A stretch of DNA of 64,000 nucleotides from Xiphias gladius (lineage: Eukaryota > Chordata > Actinopteri > Istiophoriformes > Xiphiidae), in contig NC_053415.1 in the NCBI RefSeq assembly GCF_016859285.1, positions 15,269,501 through 15,333,500 on the forward strand, in the 5' to 3' direction. Shown here piece by piece: positions 1 through 12,878 of this stretch; position 1 is the stretch's first letter; every line of letters begins with the position of its first letter. A program made the translations under genes and the position numbers. The notes below the pieces were generated by a model. It saw only the letters and a program-made list of their open reading frames with translations. It ran no database searches and was not told the origin of the DNA.

Positions 1-3000
1 CAGAGATAAAATACATTTTTAAAATAAAGTTGATCCCAATGCTACTTTTCATTTTGAACCACGCAGTTCTTCCAATGGCAGTGATTCTTGACCAGCAGTG
101 GACATACGGCAATTTCATGACAAGTTTTTACATTACAAGTAAAACTTAAAGCCTATTTATGCTTATGTAAAGCACTTTGAATTGTTTACATGCTGTACAA
201 ATAAACTTGCTTTGCACTCAAAGTGTTACATTGGGAAAAGTACATCCATAATATATACTCAATGTATCGAAGAAAAAGTACTCTTATGCAGGAAGAATGG
301 CCCCAGTCAGTGTTACATTATTATACTGTATACATAAATATGTATTTGGCATTTTTATGTTTATCTGATGAAGTTGGAGCTGATTCTAACTAGTCTACAT
401 ACTGTTAGAGTAGTCTAACCTATAGCAAGGCATTACATTTTATTAGCCTATCATATTAAGTTTTGCATGCAAAATATTAATCTCGAGTGTGGCAATAATT
501 AGCTGTATAGCTGTCAGATCAATAGTGGAGTAAAAATTACAATATTTCCCTCTGAGTACAATTATAATCTCAAAAATGTATTTAAGTACAACACCCGAGT
601 AATTGTATTTAATTACTTTCCACCACTGACATTTACTAATACATTTCAAGTAGTGATATTAATTCAATTAATTCAAACTGCCAAGTGAAAAATAAATTAC
701 AATACAGCAATACATCAGTTATATTGACAAAAATCTGTGTTTTTTAGGTTTTTATTCCAGGGCAACAGCCGGTAGTAGTCAAATGTGTGCAACATAATAA
801 TAATACAGGAGGTAAACATCAGCTGTCTGGAGCTAGATTCAGTTTATATGTGGTAATAAATCAGAATTAAAAAACGGTGATTAAACTATAAAATACAAGT
901 AATCTCAGTAACAAAGCTACAGTACCGTGGCCATCAGAGACCAATCAGTTTCTGAGGCATGCAATTAGATAATGAAAGATAGATTCACATATGCACAGTT
1001 TTGATTGCATGACTATTATATAATGTATTTGGAATTGTAACTCCTGGTTGTTCAATACAGACAAGAGAAAAAAACTATCATGACATTTGGACAATACTCC
1101 TGACCATCTGCTCTCCTTCAGCAACAGAGGCTCACACAGGCTTCAGATGCCAAGTGTGACACTGGTCTTGCTGAACAGGTGTCGACTGCAAATCCAGAGA
1201 TAGAATACAGCTCTTTATTGTCAGCAGTAACATCACCATCCTCAAACGGTCCAGCAGGGTCCAATTTTGGTTTTCACATGATCACACACGCCTGGACATC
1301 AAAAATAAAAAAAAATAAAAAAATAAAAAAAGGACATTGGTATTCCTGCTCTCAATAATGTTCCCTAACCAGCTAACCAGGGGTAGCCCACTGTATATGC
1401 TCTGAAGTAAAAATCATGTTAACTATTACTCACACTCAGTATAAGTGTAATTAAGGTAAAAAATGCTTTATAAAAAGTGTAATTTGGCTATGATTTACTT
1501 GATGCATATTTTTAAATTTAAAATTTAAGACGAATTGAGCAGTTTAAACTGTTTGCTAGTGCTGTAAATCTACAATATATACGATTATCTCTGAGCAAAT
1601 ACAGTAACTGCAGTAGAATAAAAGGGGGGAAACACAGACAGGTTCTTGAATGTGAACTATGGTCTGATCATAAATACTCACCATTAATAGTGTCAGAAAA
1701 ACATTACCCTTTTTATTGGGGGTGTATTTTCCTCACATACTACAATAAAGTTAATGACAGACATTGTCTAAACCATAAAACAGTCATATATTTGGAGATG
1801 CTGGTCAGCCTCAACTAGGCTCAGTGGCATGTGGCTCTTAGATCATACTTGCCCAATCAAGTATTCCCGTCAAGAGAGATCTAACTTGAACTGAAAACAC
1901 GGATGTATGTCATGTTTCTACAATTACAGCTGAATACAATTTGAATATCAGTCTTGGAACATTTTTAATAAGGTTCTGAGGACATTTGGTCTGAGGAATT
2001 GTTGTTAAATCGGTAACAGCACAACAGTCCACCATAAAAAAATAGAAGGTTAGTACTATGAGTGCTACCTGTGATGATCAAGAAAACAAAACCTTATAAT
2101 ACAATACAAATGCCTGCAATGAATACACACTTCTGTGACATTCATTTTAGTCGTTTATGGAGACTCTGAGTTACTTATTCCACTCCATTGTCACCTTTTG
2201 AGGCCAAATTTGTTTTTAGTGTTGTTACTGTAAAAAAAAAAAAATCCTGTTGAGTCTCTTTTAGTCAGTGTTGCTGACAAGACTGGGCTTATTATGACAA
2301 CTGACACTGTGCCAATGTAGGTTTGGTGTGAGTGGCATACGTCATTATAATTTTTGAGTGTTTCTACCTTGCCAAAAATGCTGCAGTGCATTTTTCAGTG
2401 TCTGTAACTGATTCACTAGCATGCCATTTACTATTTGGAAGTTACTATTTTGAGGCCATGTCTTGTAGTGGGGTCCTGTATCGAAGTGCAGTTGTAGGAG
2501 CTTTATTACTTTGTGCACCTTCCCTTCATACATAGTCCTGCAAGTGGCATCAAATCAAATGACTATAAACTAAGCATTATTCCAAGAACATTGGATGCAC
2601 TGAAAATAATGGGAACTTTGAGGCACCAGTTTTGATGCACATTACGGGCCCCCTAACATTTAAGTCAGGCTATGTAGCAAGGGCGCTAGTCTTACTCAGG
2701 CTAGTGAGCCATGACAGTTTTACATGTCACATATCCTACTAATTGATACATCCAAATAAATCAGTTTAAATACAGTGGTAGTTTTGAACAATTGTATTTT
2801 TATTGTAAAAATTAGACCTTACTTTTAGGCTATAGTCACTTTCACTGTTTAGCTCACGCATATCTGGACCTGTCATAAACTATTCAGGTTTTGTAGTTTA
2901 TTTATATTAACGTTTATATCTCTATTTGGACTTAAAAATAAACTGCACTTATAAACTGCACAGATAATTCAAATTGGCATCCAGACCCAAAGAGTAGACA

Positions 3001-3130
3001 AGCAACACTGAACAATCAGAAATGACCATCAAAGTGAATCCAAGCTTTCAACAGCTGAACACTGAGCTACCAAACTGTAGGTTACTTCAGGTCTATAGTA
3101 ACAATCAGTGTTTGTATTTTCCACCCCTTT
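1..3130. other. Intergenic DNA upstream of hnrnpa3
   Basis: AT-rich DNA with no open frame longer than about 80 codons and no recognisable protein. It contains the end of an ACTT-rich repeat (about 545-640), an A-rich tract at 1301-1332 and scattered short T and A runs. A weak candidate terminal exon on the minus strand (1242-1291) is described in the findings. Nothing else can be supported. Confidence 0.6.
545..640. repeat. Terminal fragment of ACTT-rich teleost repeat
   Basis: The stretch ends in ATTACTTTCCACCACTG, preceded by AAGTACA-type and AGTAATT-type words. The same ending occurs at 19287-19304 and, inverted or diverged, at 20340-20355 and 54175-54604. These are copies of one dispersed non-coding family that I recognise as common in percomorph genomes. 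Only one end of the element is present here. Confidence 0.5.
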
Positions 3131-3395
3131 TACAGTAGTGTGCAAAGGTTTTAGGCAGTTATGAAAAAATGCCTTCACGTAATCCCAAACTGAATCCATG
3201 ATGTTGAGATCAGGACTGTGGGAGCGATGTTGCAGGACTCCTTGTTATTCATGTTGCTAAAGATAGTTCTTTATGAGTCTTGTTGTATCTTTGAAGTTGT
3301 CTTGCTGCAGAATGATTTGGGGACCGATCAGACCCTTACGGTAATGCGTGATGGATAGGAATCTAAAGTGCCAAAAACATTTGCACAGTACTGTG
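3131..3395. mobile_element. Miniature Tc1/mariner-like element (non-autonomous)
   Basis: About 265 bp bounded by terminal inverted repeats. The left end reads TACAGTAGTGTGCAAAGG, and the reverse complement of the right end (3365-3395) matches it over about 30 bp without gaps and with about five mismatches. TA dinucleotides lie at both borders, as expected for Tc1/mariner target sites. The interior has no intact open frame, so this is an internally deleted remnant. The family assignment is inferred from the ends and the TA borders. Confidence 0.6.
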
Positions 3396-3689
3396 TATTT
3401 TCTAAGTGGTAACTAACAGCACTGCAGTTATGCCCCTGTCATTATGGACTGAGGTCTGCATCAACAATTCAGGAGCTGATGAGGATTAATCGTTGTGAAA
3501 ACGCATCTTTTAACCAGTAGATGGCGCAAAATATCGCTTTTTTTTCATTTCACTCAACCAGACAGCAAAAAGGGACAAAGTGTACTAACATAACTTTGAA
3601 CTATAAGAAGAAATTATTTCTCATATACCCGGGAGGTTGCATTATAATTTGTACACATGAACTACAGAGGCTGTCCTGTGTACTTTTAG

Positions 3690-3798
3690 CTTTGAATAAT
3701 CCAGGATGGACTGACAGCTGCAGGATCGTCCACCAGGCCGGTTTCCTCGTCACATGACCCACTCGGATCCGCGCCTGTGGTCAACGAAAATCGGCAAA
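3690..3798 (+). promoter_or_regulatory. hnrnpa3: hnrnpa3 promoter-proximal and 5' UTR region
   Basis: The 110 bp before the hnrnpa3 ATG are more GC-rich than their surroundings and lack a TATA box. They include the palindrome GTCACATGAC (3749-3758), a CACATG E-box in the extended context bound by USF/MITF/TFE-type bHLH-zip proteins. The transcription start cannot be placed from sequence alone. Confidence 0.4.
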
Positions 3799-7129
<3,331 letters not shown>

Positions 7130-7905
7130 TTATTTCATGTTTTGGTAAGTTGCATTCAGTTCCACATCACCCTCGTAGCACAGTACAGAGTGGGCCCATG
7201 AAAGTGCAGAATAACTATTTGTTCTATCCTGTATCCATTCAACAGGCTTCAGTTCTTAGCAGGAGAGGCGAGGAGGTGAGCAAAGGAATTGTCAGGAAAG
7301 CTGCAGGTTACTTTGAGGCAGTCATCTGAAAGCATTAGAGGAACACACAAGTCAGACATTACTGCAGCAAGAAGGACTGTATACACAAGACATGAGTGCA
7401 GATGATACCCTTTCCTAATTGTGATAGATGTTTCCCTACTAAGAAAATTTTCCTTTTGTGCGTCTGAAGTGTGTGTGTATTGTGCCTATGGTATCAGGGG
7501 TAAAGAGTAAATTGTTTTTTTATCTGAAGTCAGTTCTTAATATCTTTTATTTTTATTTTTTTATATGGGTTAGTTTTCTCCTGGTCTATTAATCTTATGT
7601 CTTTTAACCTGGTTTTTGTCAAATAGCATAGTTGTATCAGGCCCTCAGATGAGCTAGAATTACACTGTTTTTCTTTCTGAAGTTATTATGATTGCTCAAT
7701 TGCAAGTGTCAAGTGTATTTTGATTTTTTGTATGTGAAGCACAGTATGTAAATCGTTCGTAGTACCAGTGTCAACAAATATAAGCAGTCTGGACTAGAAT
7801 TAAGGGAATCCCTCACTCTTCTTGTTCCCAGTAAACCGAATTCTAGATTGTTCAAATATTTTGATTAGTAGAAAAAGACCGAATAAAATTGTGTAGTAAA
7901 GTAAC
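7130..7905 (+). other. hnrnpa3: hnrnpa3 3' UTR with an intron, and poly(A) signal
   Basis: After the stop the sequence runs to a good donor (GGTAAGTT, intron from 7145) and resumes after CAACAG at 7246, so the 3' UTR appears split by a 101-bp intron. The final UTR exon ends after AATAAA at 7882-7887. The exon junction would lie only 15 nt after the stop codon, too close to trigger nonsense-mediated decay by the usual 50-nt rule. Confidence 0.6.
7882..7887 (+). promoter_or_regulatory. hnrnpa3: Poly(A) signal AATAAA of hnrnpa3
   Basis: Canonical hexamer about 750 bp after the stop codon, followed within 30-60 bp by GT-rich sequence. It is the first AATAAA downstream of the coding region on this strand. 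Confidence 0.6.
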
Positions 7906-10900
7906 ATGAGGTTCAGTGCGTCATTGGTTCAGAAAAAGATTTAATGAGTTGTTAAATCTGTCGCCTGCTCATTGTGACTATGAAGCTTAGCAAATTAGCC
8001 TGTCCAGAACTTTCTCCTCCTTTGGGGAGTATTATTTAAGACTTACGTGGGTGAATATAGTGTGTGTATGTATACTGTATTTATTTACTTGTATCAGTGT
8101 CAATGACAAGGGAGTTTCGGGTAGTCCTAGGGCAAGGGCCCATACACCACATATGCCAGTGTTGAGCGGGTAGGATTATATGCCACAAGCACCTGCAGTT
8201 GGGCCCTCAGCATCGCTAGTGTGGAAGATTGCAGATGACTGTCAGACAGGACGTCTTCAGCCCCAGCACAGTGGACCAGTCAGCATTTTGAGAGAGAAGG
8301 GAGAAGGCAGCATCGAGCACAACGCCCATGGAGGAAGCTTGCAGTGTCGTGCCTGGTAGTGAGCATCTATTTCTCTTTCAAGGCTAGCTAAACCCTCCAG
8401 CAGCTGGTGCTAGCGAAGAAAGACTAGTTCCTGGACACATTGGAGATCCCGTTGAGTCAGAGATACTTCAGTTTTACCCGCAAATGCTAGATTTCAGACA
8501 TTAACAAGAAAAGGGAGTGAGTATTTCACAAAAGCTGACTTAAGAAGATGGAGCAGGTAAGAGTAACCACTTTGCTTGATTTACAGATGTGGAAAGAGGC
8601 ATTCTCTTCTTGCTGAAAAACTGTAAAGACCTGATAACATGGAAGGTTCTGGATGGGTAAGACTTTTTCAAAATATTATCCAAGGCTGCTCATATTGTAA
8701 TCTAACAGTATATATGGTGATTATACAAGTTGGAAGGGTCTTTTAAGGTAAACCGAGCAGGATGACATCCAGTATTGTTTCACTTTGACCATAATCAGCC
8801 TGTGACTTTCACCACACTGCTTGGTATACCTTGAAGGCAAAATATGTTGTATTGTTTTATTGTCCTTTTACTCTCAGCAAGTTCTGATTAAGTCGGTAGT
8901 GATGAAACCCTCCTCAACAAAACAAGATTACCATACTTCTCGAAAAATAATAGGGCAGCAACACTGTTATTTTCATTATCAATTAAGCAGTTCATTATTT
9001 TCTTGATTTATTGTTTGGCTTATAAAATGTTAAAAATAGTGGAGATTACTGATCACAATATCAAAGAGCACAAGATGATATCTTCAAATGTTTTATTTTG
9101 TTAGACCAACAATCCAAAAGACAAAGATGTTCAATTTATTACAAGTAAGATCAAGAAAAGTAAATGGCTTTTTTTGCTTGAAATGTAATGTAAAGGATCA
9201 ATCAGTTATCAGAGCAGTTGCCTATCATTTTTTCTTTTGATCGATTAACTGATAAATCGTTGGAGAAGCACTTTTTACTCCGAGAACTTTTTATCATTGC
9301 TAAGATGTCTGCCTATAGTAATATAATGCAAACTAGTGTTTCAGTCATGAAAGGGCTGTTAATCAGCGCTCTGATGAGCCACCTTTTAAGGCGACAGGGA
9401 AAAGACTAAAAGAGCTCCAAAAAGGTCAGATCCTCTACCCATATCACAGGAGCATCCTCAAAACTAACTAAATTAATAATTAAATCATTCAGCGTGTCAG
9501 GGAGTTAACATAGACAAACTGCATTAACTGAGAGCAACTGTGGTCCCAAGTTTAAACTGCTGGTAACAAACAGGAACATGGGAGACTAAACATATATTCA
9601 CAACTAGTAATTGGCATGCTGTGCCAGGAAGTGGTAGCTTGGATGATTTTTACTTTGACACATTTGACACATTTGGTCCACCCACTTGAGAGTTCCTTTA
9701 AAAAAACAGAAACCCCAGATCTGCTGCTACTGTACGTGTAGCTTTTAACTAGAAGAAGTATTTGAGGATGGAGAAATAATTTCAACAAATGTCTTTAAAC
9801 GATCTAAATTTGGATTTTTGGATCTTTATAACTTTCAAGATTTATGCACATCAAAACTATTTTCAAACTTTATCGAAGTGAGGATGTCTATGTCAGACGT
9901 GTTACTGCTCAGTGGTAGAAGTAAAACCCACAAAATGACCTGCTTTAAACTTAGATTTTAAGCAGTTTGTGTTTGAAAGAATGAATACATGCACTTTTTA
10001 GGATTTCAGGCAGGTCATGTTTACTCAGTCTGAAAGGGAAAATACAGTGCCTGCTAATATGTTTCCAAATCAGTTCCAGGATAGTATTTCTACTGAGGAA
10101 TGTAGAATGACGACTTCATTACACAGAACAAAGCTGTACTTGGCAAAAGCACACTAGAGTCAATGAACCATGTTGGTTTATGTGTAAGATTATTTAAATG
10201 TAAAATGTGACTTGTGTTCTTAAATAAAACAAAAAAAACATTTTCCTTGACATGAGTATTTAATTTCTGAAAAGCAGTTCAAAGCAATATTTTGTGCCGT
10301 AAATGTTTGTCTTTATTGTATAATACAATTAATCTCAAAAGGTTTCTGTTTGATTTACTTGATTCACAGACGTCCTCGAGTTTGTTACCCTGCCCCCTGG
10401 TTTAGTCTGACACATACTCTCTGAAGTTTGTCATAAGAGCAGAATATAAGCTTGGTGATCAAAGGTAGTGTTTGTGTGTGAAAGTGCATGTAGAGCACAT
10501 ACTGATAGCGTAGGGCTTTACCTTTGGCTATGCTTAGCCGGTGGACCATTGTGAAGTTGTCATGCATGGTTCACACTGAGCATGCTCTACCATAGCTCAA
10601 CAATTGTGCTCTTTGTTGTCTAACATAATGAATGCAGTGGGTGTGATTTCTTTTGCGACAGGAGTTTCACAGCATTAAAAGATTTAGCTTATTGTACAAA
10701 CAAGCTAGCTCTAATAAAATGCAATCAGATTGGGAAAGTGGTTCAAGCCTATGACACTTTTGTTTCAGTACGATTCCTCTAATTTGCTGCTTTGTAAACC
10801 CCCTGAGTAAAGCCTTCAAGTCAAGACCAGACTTGAACATGTGGTAAGTTATCTAACCATTTCTTAGATCCATCTGGCATCAATCTTACAAGCTTGGGCC

Positions 10901-10961
10901 ACATTTCACCACACAATGTTCTCTTCTCAGAAAACAGGAGGCCATATAGCTATATGAATAG
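7906..10961. other. Gap between hnrnpa3 and nfe2l2a (convergent)
   Basis: No protein-like frame. Around 8100-8560 the sequence is less AT-rich and ends in ATGGAGCAG followed by a good donor (GTAAGAG at 8557), which could be an exon of a non-coding transcript, but no partner exon is apparent. A hAT-like repeat lies at 8950-9268. A second minus-strand poly(A)-type hexamer (TTTATT at 10312-10317) could serve a longer nfe2l2a 3' UTR. Confidence 0.5.
8950..9268. mobile_element. hAT-like miniature repeat (ATCGATTAA family)
   Basis: It starts GGGCAGCAACACTGTTATTTT and ends with TTTTGATCGATTAACTGATAAAT, with internal words such as GGCTTATAAAATGTTAAAAAT and CCAACAATCCAAAAG. The same internal and terminal words recur, whole or in part, at 23552-23650, 37205-37325, 46672-46870, 59320-59490 (inverted) and 62430-62565. 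It has no coding capacity. I recognise it as an abundant teleost miniature element; the hAT label is from memory of the family. Confidence 0.55.
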
Positions 10962-11099
10962 TTTATTGAAAAGCACAAAAGTTTTTAAAAAAAGAACCTG
11001 GGCAGCAAATCATAAAGGGAAAGTTATAAAATATGAGTAGCAATGATTCAAACAATCATTAGCATACAGAAATTATATAATATATATATATATACACAT

Positions 11100-11186
<87 letters not shown>

Positions 11187-11247
11187 CATACATATACATA
11201 CATATATATATACATATACATATATACATATATACATATACATACAT

Positions 11248-11290
<43 letters not shown>

Positions 11291-11323
11291 CATACATATA
11301 CATACATATACATATACATACAT

Positions 11324-11383
<60 letters not shown>

Positions 11384-11612
11384 ACATACAGTAACATTTA
11401 TCTCAAAAACAAGTAATGTTTATATTTACAAACAATATTGGTTAAAGAATCTGTGAGGGTATCTGAGTAGAAAAAGTAAAATATCAAAAATATTAGAACA
11501 TTCAAGAGAAGTAAGCAAAAACTATACAATAGTTCTGCTGGGCTACTAATGTTTTAAAGCTGAGCGACTACAAAGTTATTGCATAGTATTACTATGTTAA
11601 TGCAGTACCATA
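10945..11612 (-). other. nfe2l2a: nfe2l2a 3' UTR and poly(A) signal
   Basis: Downstream of the nfe2l2a stop (minus strand), the first AATAAA is at 10962-10967 (TTTATT on the plus strand). The implied UTR of about 650 nt is half filled by the TA/CATA/CA microsatellite at 11076-11391. The 3' end is inferred. Confidence 0.5.
11076..11391. repeat. Compound microsatellite (TA)n/(CATA)n/(CA)n
   Basis: About 315 bp of alternating TA, TACA and CATA units ending in a pure CA run at 11351-11377. The long open frames read through it on both strands (Tyr/Ile/Cys/Val or Thr/His/Tyr repeats) are artefacts of the repeat. It lies inside the predicted nfe2l2a 3' UTR. Confidence 0.95.
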
Positions 11613-12878
11613 TTACAAAGGAGACAAGTGGTTGTCCTTGCTCTTGATGAAAGTCTTTTTAATGCGAGGGACCAGGAAGATGCTGCCATCAGTTGACTGC
11701 TGGAGGGAGTAGTCAGATGGAGAGTAGGAATTCCCCTTCTCATCTCTCAACATGCTGAAGACCTCCAGGTACAAGTTGCTGAGTTGCTGCTTCGTTTCCT
11801 TCAGGTTTGTGATGTTCTGGCTCTTCTCGCTCAGAAGACGCTCTTTTTCCTCCTTCAGGGAGTCCAACTCACTCTCCAGACCCACTATGTTCTCCATCTT
11901 GCGTTTGCGGCAGTTCTGGGCAGCTACTTTGTTCTTGCCGCGGCGGCGTATGTCTCGGACCAGGGCCAGCTGGGCCTCATTCAGTTGGTGTTTTGACATC
12001 ATCTCATTGAAGTCATCGACGGGCAGATTGATAATCATGTCAACACTTAAAGGGATTTTGAGGGCCTTAGCCCTCTGCTCGTCTCTGGGGAGACGCACGT
12101 CGGAGCGTTTCTTCCGCTTGTCTTTGGTGAAAGGAGCGTTGTTGTGGTCACTCTCCTCTGCTGGGTCAGTCTTGTATTGTTTGGGTTTCTTCTCATGCTG
12201 CTGTTGTGGCTGCCCTATTGCCGCAGATACAGAAACTGCTGTCTGAAGATCATCAGGTTGGAAATTTAGTGAGGACATCTCTGAATAGTCGGACTCTGCA
12301 CTGCCAGGGTTATGGTCCATCTCCTCCATGTCTGAATCACTGTAACCAAAGGACCCATCTCCATATGCGGATTTTGCAGGTGAACTGGCATTTGGACTTC
12401 TGTTTGAAGAGATTCCTGAATCTGAGTCTGGCATTTCAGCCGTCAGATTGTGTTTGCCCCTGTCAAATGCATCTCCAGGTGAGAGGCTGTAAAGGTCCAT
12501 AGATGTGAAGGGAGGCTTGTTTGTGATATCAGACACGGTGGTACTTTCACTTCCTTCAAGGCCATGCTGACCACTGCTCTCTTCTAGAATGGTGTTGGGG
12601 TAAAATATGTCACAGAAGCTCTCTGCACCAAAGTTAGTATTTAACTGAGGAGCTTTCGTCTCCATTTGGCTGAGACTGTCCGGTGTGGCCATACTGGGAA
12701 CAGAGCCATCAAATGTATTGATAAACTCTGTAGGACAAACATTTAAAGTGTTTGTTTCCCCATCTGTGAGATTGGTCATGGGGTAAAAACTGAAGTTTGG
12801 ATTCTGTACTTTGGGGCTGTTTGGAAGAGGATAAGTTGTACTCTCCAGTGTGTCCTCCATTTGCATGCTCAGGCATTG
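11613..12878 (-). CDS. nfe2l2a: nfe2l2a last exon: Neh6, Neh1 (CNC-bZIP) and Neh3
   Basis: The acceptor CTTCTAG precedes CAATGC, which joins exon 4 in frame (PELQ-QCLS). The exon encodes 421 aa. It contains DSGIS, followed about 35 residues later by DHNPGS where mammals have the second beta-TrCP degron DSAPGS, then the Gln-rich stretch QPQQQ, FTKDK, the CNC motif ([19 protein letters not shown]), the basic region [17 protein letters not shown] and the leucine zipper. The C-terminus is 10-12 residues longer than the human SKKPDVKKN type of ending. Confidence 0.95.
   Translation of the reverse strand, partial: QCLSMQMEDTLESTTYPLPNSPKVQNPNFSFYPMTNLTDGETNTLNVCPTEFINTFDGSVPSMATPDSLSQMETKAPQLNTNFGAESFCDIFYPNTILEESSGQHGLEGSESTTVSDITNKPPFTSMDLYSLSPGDAFDRGKHNLTAEMPDSDSGISSNRSPNASSPAKSAYGDGSFGYSDSDMEEMDHNPGSAESDYSEMSSLNFQPDDLQTAVSVSAAIGQPQQQHEKKPKQYKTDPAEESDHNNAPFTKDKRKKRSDVRLPRDEQRAKALKIPLSVDMIINLPVDDFNEMMSKHQLNEAQLALVRDIRRRGKNKVAAQNCRKRKMENIVGLESELDSLKEEKERLLSEKSQNITNLKETKQQLSNLYLEVFSMLRDEKGNSYSPSDYSLQQSTDGSIFLVPRIKKTFIKSKDNHLSPL

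Noticed and set aside
11043-11456. Long open frames on both strands (up to 137 codons) rich in Ile/Tyr/Thr/His or Tyr/Val/Cys
   Set aside because: They are translations of the TA/CATA/CA microsatellite, which is open in several frames by composition.
11752-12246. 164-codon plus-strand frame
   Set aside because: Shadow of the nfe2l2a bZIP exon on the other strand.
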